From: Lachnospiraceae bacterium
Lineage (GTDB): Bacteria > Bacillota > Clostridia > Lachnospirales > Lachnospiraceae
Reading direction: 5' to 3'
Length of the DNA: 58,118 bases
Assembly (NCBI GenBank): GCA_017449075.1
Contig: JAFSKG010000018.1
Coordinates: forward strand, 1-58,118
In this document: positions 44,772 to 52,656 of the stretch, piece after piece
Position numbering within the stretch: the stretch's first letter is position 1
Layout: every line of letters begins with the position of its first letter
Made by a program: the position numbers and the translations under genes
Notes under the pieces: model-generated
What the model saw: the letters and a program-made list of their open reading frames with translations, nothing else
Told to the model about the DNA's origin: nothing
The model's database searches: none

Positions 44772-46025
44772 TTACTTTATTGAGAAATACTTCTCAGGAA
44801 CTTTGATTTCAGTAGCACCCATGTATTTACCAGGATTACCCATTATATAAGTATCTTGATATACAAGGAATACATTTCCAAGCTTAACTCCTGTGTCAAC
44901 ATTTGTATAGTTTGAACCATTCCATGCTGCCTTTGGAGTAAATACTCTATATGCTTTTGCAATATCATCAATATCTTTTAATTCACTCTCACCTTTTACA
45001 ACATTTAATGCGTGTTGTGCAAGTCCTGCTGATTGAGTATAGCCATAGCTATATGCCCAAGTACCAAATCTTCCAGCTCCACCTTTTTCATTAACTGCTG
45101 CTTCAACTTTATTTAAAATCTTCTCAAAGTCACCAGCTTCTGCTGTAAGATCTATACCAAGTGCTCCTGGATAACCCATAAGTGGTGATGGAAGGTCTGC
45201 CTCTATAAAGTATCCACCATATGCAAGAAGTTGTTTGAGAAGTGGCTCTGTGTGAGCGTCATTTGTACAGAAGTAAGCAGCGTTCTTGCCATACTTCTCT
45301 ACCCACTCAGGAACTTTCTCAAGTAAGTAAGCCTGTGCACCTGATACACCTACATCAGATGTTGGATCTGGAGCTGTCTCAAGAACAAATTTCATACCAT
45401 ACTCATTGCAAGTCTCTCTCATGATAGCGACACGACGGCTCATAGTCTCATAGGCCATGTGTCTTGGGAATGATACGTGAACAAATGTATCACATCCAAG
45501 TTCATGAGCAGTCTTGATGATAAGATATCCTCTTGCTACGAAGTCGTTATTACATACGAGATCTGCAGCTGAACCAATCTCTGGTAAATCCTCATGTGAT
45601 TCTCCTGCGATGCAAAGTATGTCAGGACGTCTCTCTTTGATTCTTCTAAATGCCTCTGTAGTTCCAGGCACTGCTTGGTTTACAACTATTGCCTTCATAT
45701 CTGGATCATCAGAAAGATTTACAATAGTTTGAATTGTTGTCTCAAGTTCATCAGTAAAGTTGTCAGGATATATAGCAAGCTTTACATTATCAGCTCCATA
45801 CATCTCTTGAAATTTCTCTGCGCCACGACGATCATCTTCTGATTGTGATACAGAACCAGTTACTATACCGATATGAATGTTACCAGATTTTGCAACTGGT
45901 GCTTGGGTTTCTACATTTTCTTTGTTTTCAGCAACCGTAGTTGTAGTTGCTGCACTTTTACTTCCACAAGCAACAAGGGTAAATATCATTGTGCTTGCAA
46001 GTAAAATACTTAAAATCTTTTTCAT
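44772..46025 (-). CDS. DUF3798 substrate-binding lipoprotein
   Basis: 417 residues. Lipoprotein signal with lipobox TLVACGSK (lipidated Cys20), followed by a Ser/Thr/Ala linker and a periplasmic-binding-protein-type fold of two lobes (HIGIVTGSVSQSEDDRRGAE... near 50-70, GAQAYLLEKVPEWVEKYGKNAAYFCTNDAHTEPLLKQ near 225-262). It is the external receptor of the following ABC transporter. DUF3798 proteins are found with this transporter in Clostridia; the ligand is not established. It has its own promoter and lies beside prdB, so a link to proline or peptide use is inferred only from position. Confidence 0.88.
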   Translation of the reverse strand: MKKILSILLASTMIFTLVACGSKSAATTTTVAENKENVETQAPVAKSGNIHIGIVTGSVSQSEDDRRGAEKFQEMYGADNVKLAIYPDNFTDELETTIQTIVNLSDDPDMKAIVVNQAVPGTTEAFRRIKERRPDILCIAGESHEDLPEIGSAADLVCNNDFVARGYLIIKTAHELGCDTFVHVSFPRHMAYETMSRRVAIMRETCNEYGMKFVLETAPDPTSDVGVSGAQAYLLEKVPEWVEKYGKNAAYFCTNDAHTEPLLKQLLAYGGYFIEADLPSPLMGYPGALGIDLTAEAGDFEKILNKVEAAVNEKGGAGRFGTWAYSYGYTQSAGLAQHALNVVKGESELKDIDDIAKAYRVFTPKAAWNGSNYTNVDTGVKLGNVFLVYQDTYIMGNPGKYMGATEIKVPEKYFSIK

Positions 46026-46058
46026 AATAATAACCCCCTAAAAACGTCATATGGTTCT

Positions 46059-46087
46059 ATTTTAATACAAAATCATAATATTTTCAA
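46059..46087 (-). promoter_or_regulatory. Promoter of the DUF3798 ABC operon
   Basis: TTGAAA (46082-46087), a 17-base spacer and TAAAAT (46059-46064), 34 bases before the ATG. Confidence 0.65.
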
Positions 46088-46104
46088 TATTTAACTACTA
46101 TAAT

Positions 46105-46136
46105 AAAAAAGCAAGAGCCTTGACTCTTGCTTTTTT
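46105..46136. terminator. Bidirectional terminator after prdB
   Basis: Stem AAAAAAGCAAGAG / CTCTTGCTTTTTT with a 6-nt loop and T runs on both sides. It separates prdB from the DUF3798 operon. Confidence 0.9.
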
Positions 46137-46157
46137 TGTTTATAAACTAAACAAGTA

Positions 46158-46883
46158 TTAAACTTTTGCTACATATTCATAAGGAAGTGGAACTATCTTT
46201 CCTGGAGCATCTATTTTAACTAATTGCTCAAGAGTATCCTTACAAATGTTATATTGCATTTCTACATCATGTGGCTTACCAGCATTTGCACCCATTGGTA
46301 CAAGTGGTGCTGTAGCACGTGGAGTACCAGTTTGCTTAACAACCGGAGGAAGGGCTGCTATGATAATAGTTGGTATTCCTGCTTCTTCAATAGCTCTCTG
46401 CACGAGCACGGCAGACCTATGGCAGGTTCCTCATCCAGCAGTCATGAGCACAGCATCTACTCCTTCTGATTTTAAGAATTTAGCAATTTCTGGTCCAGTC
46501 TCATTTTTAAACTTCTCTTGGTTTCCGCCACCACCCATAAATGTTGCGTGGGTCTTAGCTACTCCACCAATTACTCCATTCTTTGCTAATTCATGAAGTC
46601 TCTCATATGGGAACATACAATTTATATCTTTATTAACATCACTGTTGTCATATCCACCGTGGGAAACCATCAAGTCTTCTGGTTTAGTATTATCTGGAAC
46701 TTTTCTCCAAGTAAAGTCTCCAGATAAGTTAAATCTCTCATCAGATTTGCAGTGAACACCAGCTGCAGTTGCTATAGCTACTATCATTTTGTTAAGTGGC
46801 TTAGTTACTGGAGCCCATACTGGTGGAGGTGTAACAGGTGCAAATATTTCTGATTGCATTCCTTTAACTACTGTATAACTCAT
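46158..46883 (-). CDS. prdB: D-proline reductase selenoprotein PrdB (UGA read as Sec)
   Basis: 241 residues with Sec at position 151, encoded by TGA at 46431-46433. Both sides are in one frame: ...VDAVLMTAG-U-GTCHRSAVLVQRAIE..., which matches the active-site sequence of PrdB, where Sec attacks the alpha C-N bond of D-proline held on the PrdA pyruvoyl group. The product is the 26 kDa subunit of D-proline reductase, which makes 5-aminovalerate. Length and Sec position agree with the Clostridium sticklandii enzyme. AAAAGGAG precedes the ATG. A plain ORF search would split this gene in two. selA, selB and tRNA-Sec are encoded 6-10 kb upstream. Confidence 0.97.
46397..46433 (-). promoter_or_regulatory. 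Candidate bacterial SECIS region of prdB
   Basis: After the UGA come two possible stems in the mRNA: ACCU-GCCAU-AGGU close to the codon and UCUGC (46415-46411) / GCAGA (46401-46397) with a 9-nt loop containing G and U. A SECIS element is required here on known grounds, but which fold is used cannot be told by eye. Confidence 0.4.
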
Positions 46884-46906
46884 AATATTCTCCTTTTCAA
46901 TTTTCG

Positions 46907-47116
46907 TTAATTACTAATTTGTTCAATGAAGCTCATATTAAATGCTACTTCTTGCCCAACTTTTAATTCATAGTCAGAAATTATCATTCGCTTCGGTATC
47001 CTTATAGAACCAAGGCGACCTTTTATATCAAGCGCGACAGAACCGTCGTGCACTTCAGTGATAATTCCTTCGTAGTAATTCACCTTGTCGATATATTTCG
47101 CTTTATGCGTTTGCAT
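46907..47116 (-). CDS. Small CBO2463/CBO2479-type protein of the prd operon
   Basis: 69 residues from the ATG at 47116, which overlaps the end of prdA by 14 bases. The sequence YEGIITEVHDGSVALDIKGRLGSIRIPKRMIIS is a small beta-barrel pattern as in RNA-binding or S1-like folds. Small proteins of this type are regularly placed between prdA and prdB in Clostridia, but no role is known. A longer start at 47137 lacks a ribosome binding site. Confidence 0.75.
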   Translation of the reverse strand: MQTHKAKYIDKVNYYEGIITEVHDGSVALDIKGRLGSIRIPKRMIISDYELKVGQEVAFNMSFIEQISN

Positions 47117-48947
47117 ATTTCTTCTTATACTTATCACTCATTGGAAGTGATTTCTCATTCTTAACGAGTTCAACTGGTTTACCAGTTACTGAAGAAATGA
47201 GTTCAATATTTTGTGACTTAACATTTGGATTCCATTCCTTTTCTGGTTTCTTAATTGGCTCTCCAGTCATCTCTGCTTTAAGCATCATGATAGCGCGAAC
47301 TGCATCTTCTGGGCAAAGAGTGTTGTTTCCAAGGATTTCATTTTCAATACCAGCTTCTGACTTGTTGTTGTCAACCATTGCTGTAACATACTTGTTACCT
47401 ACAACGAGAGCACCCTGCTTAGCACAGAATGACATACCAACAACTTTGATTCCTCTCATACCGATTTGCTCAATGTGAGATACAAAGTCAACGTGGTTGT
47501 TTCCAAATCCTTCAGTAGTAACTATTGCACCTTCTACATCCATAGCTTCACAAGTCATACCAACTCTCTTAGATACATAGAACTTCTCTGAGTTGATTTG
47601 TGGTGAACCTACGAATATAACTCCTGCAAAATCTATCTCTTCATCAAATAACATTTCAAGTACCATTGGCTCTCTCCAATAGTGTCTTGATTGCTCTTTT
47701 GATGCTGGTCCTATACAAGTAAGTGCGTGAATACATCCATCAAGAACCTCAAGTGGTGAACATACAACTGGTACGTTACAAAGGTCTACATTTGGATGTG
47801 CTCCTAAAATACCTACAGGCTCTACAGGAAGAATTAAATTATCATGCATTGCACCTTGTCCCATGATTTCTTTTACAAGTGCAACTTTCTTCTTTCCTGG
47901 ACGACGAACTTGCTTGAACTCTTCTTTGCTTACGCAATACTTCTCATCAAGCTCTTTAAGTGCAAGTCTGATTTCTTGAGTGATAACATCAAAAGCTTTA
48001 TGAGCAGCAAGAGGACCCGGTCTCTCCATGTTCTTTAAGTTCTCTATCTTAACTGTTCCTCTTATGATTATATCACCGTGGTCAGGACATGATGGTCGAT
48101 TCCACATTACATTTTCATCAAGGTAACCTTCTGATGAACCGAACTCACCGATTTGAACTCCCTCATCAGTAGTTCCTGTGAGCATCATAACTACATTGTC
48201 GAGAACTCTAGTAACACCAGTACCAAGTTCTGAGTCTCCTTCTTTAGTAGCTATTGGTTGTGTGTCCATTATAGTCTCTGAATAAATGTGATAGTTATCT
48301 TTTGTAATAATATCAACTTTCAAATCATGAACTAACTCTTGAGACTCTACTGCTTCTTTCTCAATTCCTTCTCTTATATAAAGAGTAGTTCCGTCAATCT
48401 TAGTTTCTTTTCCTCTCTTAACTTCTGTGATGTTGAAATGCTTTCTTGTAAGAGTTCTAACAACTTTTTCTGCTCCTACTGCTGCACTTCCTTCTGCACT
48501 TGCTCCTCCTGCTACAGCTCCTGCTGCACCAGAACTTGCTACTCCTCCGCCAAGACCCATAGGGATCTCTAAATCAATTCCTTTTCCTTCTCCAATGTGG
48601 ATTTTCAATTTTCCACCACTAAAAGATTGTGTTACTGAACTTGCTGCTGCAGGTGCTGTTGGAGTAGCTGCTGGAGCTACTGCAGACGCTGCTGCCTCTT
48701 GAACTTTGTCTACGCAATCTTTAAGTATTGGATTGAGTGAGTCCAATGTCTTTGTAAGAGTTGAACCCATTACTTGTCCAATAGTTAACGCGCCATCAAG
48801 TTTTAATAATCCTGATGATACCAAATCATCAAATATTGCCGGATCTTCAAGGTCGTGATGAGAAAGCTGTGTACCAGCCTCTCTTCTACAACATAGAACC
48901 GCTGGATCATTAAGGTGTTCTTGAGCGTATTCTGCTGAAATAGACAT
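47103..48947 (-). CDS. prdA: D-proline reductase proprotein PrdA
   Basis: 614 residues. The proprotein cuts itself before Cys411 in HALTCIGPAS, turning that Cys into the pyruvoyl group that binds the amino group of D-proline. The products would be about 410 residues (beta) and 204 residues (about 23 kDa). The N-terminal half has LSHHDLEDPAIFDDLV, an Ala/Pro-rich linker (about 85-106) and GMGLGGGVA. The second half has FAGVIFVGSPQINSEKFYVSKRVG and NNTLCPEDAVRAI. It forms the enzyme with PrdB. AAGGAGG precedes the ATG; prdC ends 53 bases upstream. Confidence 0.97.
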   Translation of the reverse strand: MSISAEYAQEHLNDPAVLCCRREAGTQLSHHDLEDPAIFDDLVSSGLLKLDGALTIGQVMGSTLTKTLDSLNPILKDCVDKVQEAAASAVAPAATPTAPAAASSVTQSFSGGKLKIHIGEGKGIDLEIPMGLGGGVASSGAAGAVAGGASAEGSAAVGAEKVVRTLTRKHFNITEVKRGKETKIDGTTLYIREGIEKEAVESQELVHDLKVDIITKDNYHIYSETIMDTQPIATKEGDSELGTGVTRVLDNVVMMLTGTTDEGVQIGEFGSSEGYLDENVMWNRPSCPDHGDIIIRGTVKIENLKNMERPGPLAAHKAFDVITQEIRLALKELDEKYCVSKEEFKQVRRPGKKKVALVKEIMGQGAMHDNLILPVEPVGILGAHPNVDLCNVPVVCSPLEVLDGCIHALTCIGPASKEQSRHYWREPMVLEMLFDEEIDFAGVIFVGSPQINSEKFYVSKRVGMTCEAMDVEGAIVTTEGFGNNHVDFVSHIEQIGMRGIKVVGMSFCAKQGALVVGNKYVTAMVDNNKSEAGIENEILGNNTLCPEDAVRAIMMLKAEMTGEPIKKPEKEWNPNVKSQNIELISSVTGKPVELVKNEKSLPMSDKYKKKYANA

Positions 48948-49000
48948 AAATTTTCCTCCTTAGTTTATTCTAAATATATATTTAAATTAATATATCCTTT

Positions 49001-50686
49001 TTAATCTTCATACTTTACTGATATATCTGAGCCGCTTTGTATACTTATCACAAGCTCACCATCTGGTGTATCCTCTTTAAATACATATGGCTTGCTATAA
49101 TCTTCACTTACACCACCATCTTTATGTTCTGATGATGCAACTTCATTTGTCTTAAATATCTTATAGTTTGGACCTGTTGAAGCAGTGCATCCCTCTGGTA
49201 TTGGCCCTTCATAATATTTAGAGTGTTTGAGTTTTCTCACATTCTCCATACCAAATGTATCAAATACATTATCGCTTTGGTGATGAACAGTAAGTCCTAA
49301 TCCTGGAGCTGAGCCCATAACTGTATTTGTACAATCTTCACAATTAGCTACAAGTATGTCAGTTGCTCCAGCCTTCTTTATATTCATACATTTGATGGCC
49401 TGACCTGGGCAATTTCCTGGGTTCTCACATTTACGAACTCCATTACCTTTTGGGTCAAGAGCTTGCTTGCAGAATTGCACTTCAACAACTTTCATATTTT
49501 GTTTTGCAGCAACATCTCTAAGTCTCTCCTCATTTCCGCCACATGCACATACAAGTATTCCTGTCTTTGCACCTTTAAAATCTTTAAATGGCTCTGTAAC
49601 TATAAGTCCACCTGTGGTTTTTGTGATAGGGTCATCTAATTTACAAGGTTTACCCATGAATGGTCCACCCATTATTATCTCGCCGTACTTTCCATCTATA
49701 CCACCTGCAAGTTCAAGTACATCTCTTACTTTCATACCTACAGGTAAATCCATAAATACCATAGGTTGTCTTCCGTTCTTAAGTTTTCCTGCTACAGTCA
49801 ATGTCTTAGAAACACATGGTCTTCCATACTCTATTGCTTCATATACACGAAGCACTGTCTCGACATTTATAACATGAGCTCCAGCTTCTGATGGAAGTGA
49901 AGTAACTGGAAGAAGTACACCAAGACATTCTCTTACTACTGCTCTTTCTTCTCCACTAGGTCCATATGGAAGTATATGTATATGAATATCTTTTATATCT
50001 TTAAGTTCATTGAGTAAAGCATTGAGTTGTGGTACATGTCTAGGTTTTAATGCAATGATTGCTTTACTTGCATTTGAAATTTTCATACAATAATGTATGC
50101 CTTTAATTATCTCTTTTGGATATTTCAAAATCTGAGACATATTGTGAACAAACACAGGTTCACACTCTGCCGCATTTACAAGTATATATCCACCTTTCAA
50201 ATCAGTAGAGAGTTTAACACCTGTAGGGAACCCAGCGCCACCCATACCAACTACACCTGCCTCAGTAACTCTACCGAGTAAGTCTTCTTTCTTTGCTTTT
50301 ACTGTCATTGGTACTTTTGCACCGATAGTAGTAAGTTCTTTACTTGGTTTGATAAAGATAGCCTCATCTGTAATCTTTGAAACTACTCCATCTACTGATG
50401 AATGAATATTTGCACCAAGTCCTTGTGGTCTAGCAACTAATGTTCCAACTGTAACCTTGTCACCTTTCTTAACACATGGAACGCAAGGTTTACCAACGTG
50501 TTGTTTTAATAACAATTCAATATCGCCAGTGCTCTTAATTGCAATCACAGGTTCCTTCGCTTGCTTAGTAACTTTCTTTATACCCTTAGTTACTTTAGTA
50601 GCTGTCTTAGAAGCTGCCTTTGTCACTTTTTTTGCAACCTTAGTAGCACTTTTTTTTGCTTTAGATACTACACTTTTCTTTGCCAT
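49001..50686 (-). CDS. prdC: RnfC-like electron-transfer protein PrdC
   Basis: 561 residues from the ATG at 50686 (AGAGGTG upstream). The first about 45 residues are a Lys/Ala-rich, histone-like stretch. They are followed by an RnfC-type barrel (about 52-115), the flavin/NADH-binding GVVGMGGAGFPTGVK near 145-160, an SLBB-type region and a cysteine-rich C-terminus (CACGGNEERL, CKQALDP..CENPGNCPG, CEDCTNTVMGSAPG). PrdC is believed to pass electrons from NADH to PrdA/PrdB. Some relatives are annotated as selenoproteins; here there is no in-frame TGA. It heads the run prdC-prdA-small protein-prdB behind its own promoter. Confidence 0.92.
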   Translation of the reverse strand: MAKKSVVSKAKKSATKVAKKVTKAASKTATKVTKGIKKVTKQAKEPVIAIKSTGDIELLLKQHVGKPCVPCVKKGDKVTVGTLVARPQGLGANIHSSVDGVVSKITDEAIFIKPSKELTTIGAKVPMTVKAKKEDLLGRVTEAGVVGMGGAGFPTGVKLSTDLKGGYILVNAAECEPVFVHNMSQILKYPKEIIKGIHYCMKISNASKAIIALKPRHVPQLNALLNELKDIKDIHIHILPYGPSGEERAVVRECLGVLLPVTSLPSEAGAHVINVETVLRVYEAIEYGRPCVSKTLTVAGKLKNGRQPMVFMDLPVGMKVRDVLELAGGIDGKYGEIIMGGPFMGKPCKLDDPITKTTGGLIVTEPFKDFKGAKTGILVCACGGNEERLRDVAAKQNMKVVEVQFCKQALDPKGNGVRKCENPGNCPGQAIKCMNIKKAGATDILVANCEDCTNTVMGSAPGLGLTVHHQSDNVFDTFGMENVRKLKHSKYYEGPIPEGCTASTGPNYKIFKTNEVASSEHKDGGVSEDYSKPYVFKEDTPDGELVISIQSGSDISVKYED

Positions 50687-50776
50687 GAGCACACCTCTTA
50701 AAAATAATTTATACCATAAAGCACTTTAAACTAAATGCAAACCTGCACTTAATTTTGCTTATTAGTCAACGTGTAA

Positions 50777-50805
50777 ATTATACCACCTATAACCATATTA
50801 ATCAA
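50777..50805 (-). promoter_or_regulatory. prdC promoter with shared motif
   Basis: TTGATT (50800-50805), a 17-base spacer and TATAAT (50777-50782). The spacer holds GGTTATAGGTG (50784-50794), also found at the same offset in the TauE/SafE promoter. The leader to the ATG is about 90 bases. Confidence 0.8.
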
Positions 50806-50850
50806 TATACATTTAAGGTATTTTTAAGAAAAATTCAATAATTTGTAATA

Positions 50851-50880
50851 AAAAAACTACCGCCTTTATGCGGTAGTTTA
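50851..50880 (-). terminator. Terminator after the TauE/SafE gene
   Basis: Stem ACTACCGC / GCGGTAGT with a 6-nt loop and a T run on the minus strand, 22 bases after the permease stop. Confidence 0.85.
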
Positions 50881-50901
50881 TATAATATCATATGTATACT
50901 A

Positions 50902-51882
50902 TTAAGATTTTGATCCAGTAGCTGCATCTCTTATGTAAAGGATACTAGTAATGAAACATACTACAACAACGAGTAATGTAAGTGTTTGCAAATTCATTGA
51001 CTTAACTACATAATATGCGAGGAATACACCGATAGCTCCAAAAATAGCTTGGTTCCAACATGCTACTACATCGTATCTTCCTTCCATAATGAACTTAGGT
51101 CCATTACCAAATGCCATAAGGAATGCACAAGAACCCATCATAATAGGGAATGCCATACCAGTATGGAGACCAATTAAGAAGCACAATGCCATACAAGGAG
51201 CATAAAGACCAACCCCTAAGCACATTGCTGCACCAAGTAAAAAGTTAATTACACATGCAACAACAAGTTTAGTTCCTACTAATCCAACTGCTGCAATGTC
51301 TTCTCCTACTCTCTCTATTTTAAGTCCATTAACAACAGTTCCGATTTGACTCTCAGCATACTCTAAATTGCTAAGGGCAAATGGTCCCCACTTCATAAGC
51401 TTAGATAACATTATGATAGCAAGGATGAAAAGTCCAATACCAAATCCCCAACGAACTTTTGTTCTATCCCATTTAGAAACGATAGAAGCACCAAGGAATG
51501 CACCAACAGTTGCTGTGATACACATAAGTGCACAAGTAAGTGGATCGATGTTAAATGCTTCAAAGAATAAAATTGCCTCAAGACAAACTGGAACAGTATC
51601 ACCAACATTAAGTGTTCCTGGAACTAAGAGGTCATCAACTGATTTTGTGAACTTGAAAGCAGATGATGATGGAGCAAATGATCCGATACCAAGTGTATCG
51701 AAGAAGTTTGCAATAAGACCTACAAGAGCAGTGGAAATGAAATTCTTTGGTTTTAAACCATGAGCAACTTGCTCTTTTCCTTCAGCAGTCTTTACAAGTT
51801 GACCTTGTTTCCAGAACATCATTACTACACAAAGAACTAAGCCTACGATGCAAAGTCCTTTCATAATTGTAATAGCATTCAT
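50902..51882 (-). CDS. TauE/SafE-like permease of the prd locus
   Basis: 326 residues, about nine helices, of the TauE/SafE sulfite-exporter superfamily. FISTALVGLIANFFDTLGIGSFAPSSSAFKF near 48-78 and LGAALCLGVGLYAPCMALCFLIG near 220-242 are its two repeat cores. Genes of this type often lie in prd clusters and are presumed to export or import a product or substrate (5-aminovalerate or proline), but the ligand has not been shown. It is monocistronic: own promoter (51944-51972) and own terminator. Confidence 0.85.
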   Translation of the reverse strand: MNAITIMKGLCIVGLVLCVVMMFWKQGQLVKTAEGKEQVAHGLKPKNFISTALVGLIANFFDTLGIGSFAPSSSAFKFTKSVDDLLVPGTLNVGDTVPVCLEAILFFEAFNIDPLTCALMCITATVGAFLGASIVSKWDRTKVRWGFGIGLFILAIIMLSKLMKWGPFALSNLEYAESQIGTVVNGLKIERVGEDIAAVGLVGTKLVVACVINFLLGAAMCLGVGLYAPCMALCFLIGLHTGMAFPIMMGSCAFLMAFGNGPKFIMEGRYDVVACWNQAIFGAIGVFLAYYVVKSMNLQTLTLLVVVVCFITSILYIRDAATGSKS

Positions 51883-51943
51883 AAAATTTTTTCCTCCAAA
51901 ATTTTTTGATGGGCAGAATTCTCCTGACCACCTATATGGCTAG

Positions 51944-51972
51944 ATTATAGCACCTATAACCAATATTTTCAA
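51944..51972 (-). promoter_or_regulatory. TauE/SafE promoter with shared motif
   Basis: TTGAAA (51967-51972), a 17-base spacer and TATAAT (51944-51949). GGTTATAGGTG at 51951-51961 is one base from the -10, exactly as in the prdC promoter. A further ATATAGGTGG lies downstream of the -10. Confidence 0.8.
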
Positions 51973-51985
51973 GAAAATTTTAATA

Positions 51986-52159
51986 CTACCTAAATATCTT
52001 GCCCTTGACAAAGTCAATGACAAAGATAAGAACTATAGCAATTATTATTCTTGCGACTTGTGGTACTCCGGCATTTTTCATAAACACTAGCGCTCCTAAG
52101 AAGATAAAGAAAGTCGCAAATATACTTATAAGCTTTACATATGGATTATTCTTATTCAT
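51986..52159 (-). CDS. 57-residue membrane protein
   Basis: 57 residues with two hydrophobic helices (about 9-26 and 36-51) joined by a short basic loop (MKNAGVPQVAR) and a KGKIFR tail. The ATG lies 2 bases after the prdX/proX stop, so it is probably translated by coupling. No family recognised. It is last in the selA-selB-prdX run and lies before the permease promoter; the function could be as a small partner of a transporter. Confidence 0.65.
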   Translation of the reverse strand: MNKNNPYVKLISIFATFFIFLGALVFMKNAGVPQVARIIIAIVLIFVIDFVKGKIFR

Positions 52160-52161
52160 AT

Positions 52162-52656
52162 TTAAACTTTGATACAGATAAACTTATTGCCGTTTTTTTC
52201 TATAATAGTCTTTAGGTCTTTAAAACTCATGAAGCAGGTAGCAGTATTTTCGCAAGGGTGGACGCCTATTTTGTCCTTTCCCATAAGTCCCTGGTCAAAT
52301 GCAACTATAACCTCATGCTTTTCGTCATTTAATACTGAAAGTGGTGATACAGAGCCTTGAGTTACACCCAAGTACTTTTCAAGTCTCTCAGCAGAACCAA
52401 ATGAAAGACGAGTTGAACCAAGAAGCATAGCGAGTTTCTTAGTATCAGGTTGCTTGCTCTCCTGCACAACTACAAGGTAGTGCTTGTCGCCTTTTGCATT
52501 TCTCAAAAATAAATTCTTTGCAACTTCACCAATCTTAGTAATACCAGCCGCATCAAGTTCTTCCATAGTGTACAGTGCTTCATGCTCTACTTTTTCGTAC
52601 TTGTAGCCATTATCATCTAAAAATTTAAGCGTCGCTGCTTTATCATACTTTGCCAT
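52162..52656 (-). CDS. prdX: Prolyl-tRNA editing protein (Ala-tRNA-Pro deacylase, ProX/PrdX)
   Basis: 164 residues, YbaK-like fold. It frees alanine from mischarged tRNA-Pro; the Clostridium sticklandii relative has this activity and is encoded with its proline reductase genes. Signs include YKYEKVEHEALYTMEE at the N-terminus, KNLFLRNAKGDKHYLVVV with the catalytic Lys region, and SPLSVLNDEKHEVIVAFDQGLMGKDKIGVHPCENTATCF near the C-terminus. The start overlaps the selB end by 14 bases. It helps fidelity when proline is drained by the reductase. Confidence 0.9.
   Translation of the reverse strand: MAKYDKAATLKFLDDNGYKYEKVEHEALYTMEELDAAGITKIGEVAKNLFLRNAKGDKHYLVVVQESKQPDTKKLAMLLGSTRLSFGSAERLEKYLGVTQGSVSPLSVLNDEKHEVIVAFDQGLMGKDKIGVHPCENTATCFMSFKDLKTIIEKNGNKFICIKV

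Noticed and set aside
46246-46596. Plus-strand open frames over prdB
   Set aside because: Shadows of the selenoprotein gene, which is supported by both halves matching PrdB across the UGA.
49001-50686. A Sec codon in prdC
   Set aside because: No in-frame TGA is present; the C-terminal CEDC motif has ordinary cysteine codons.
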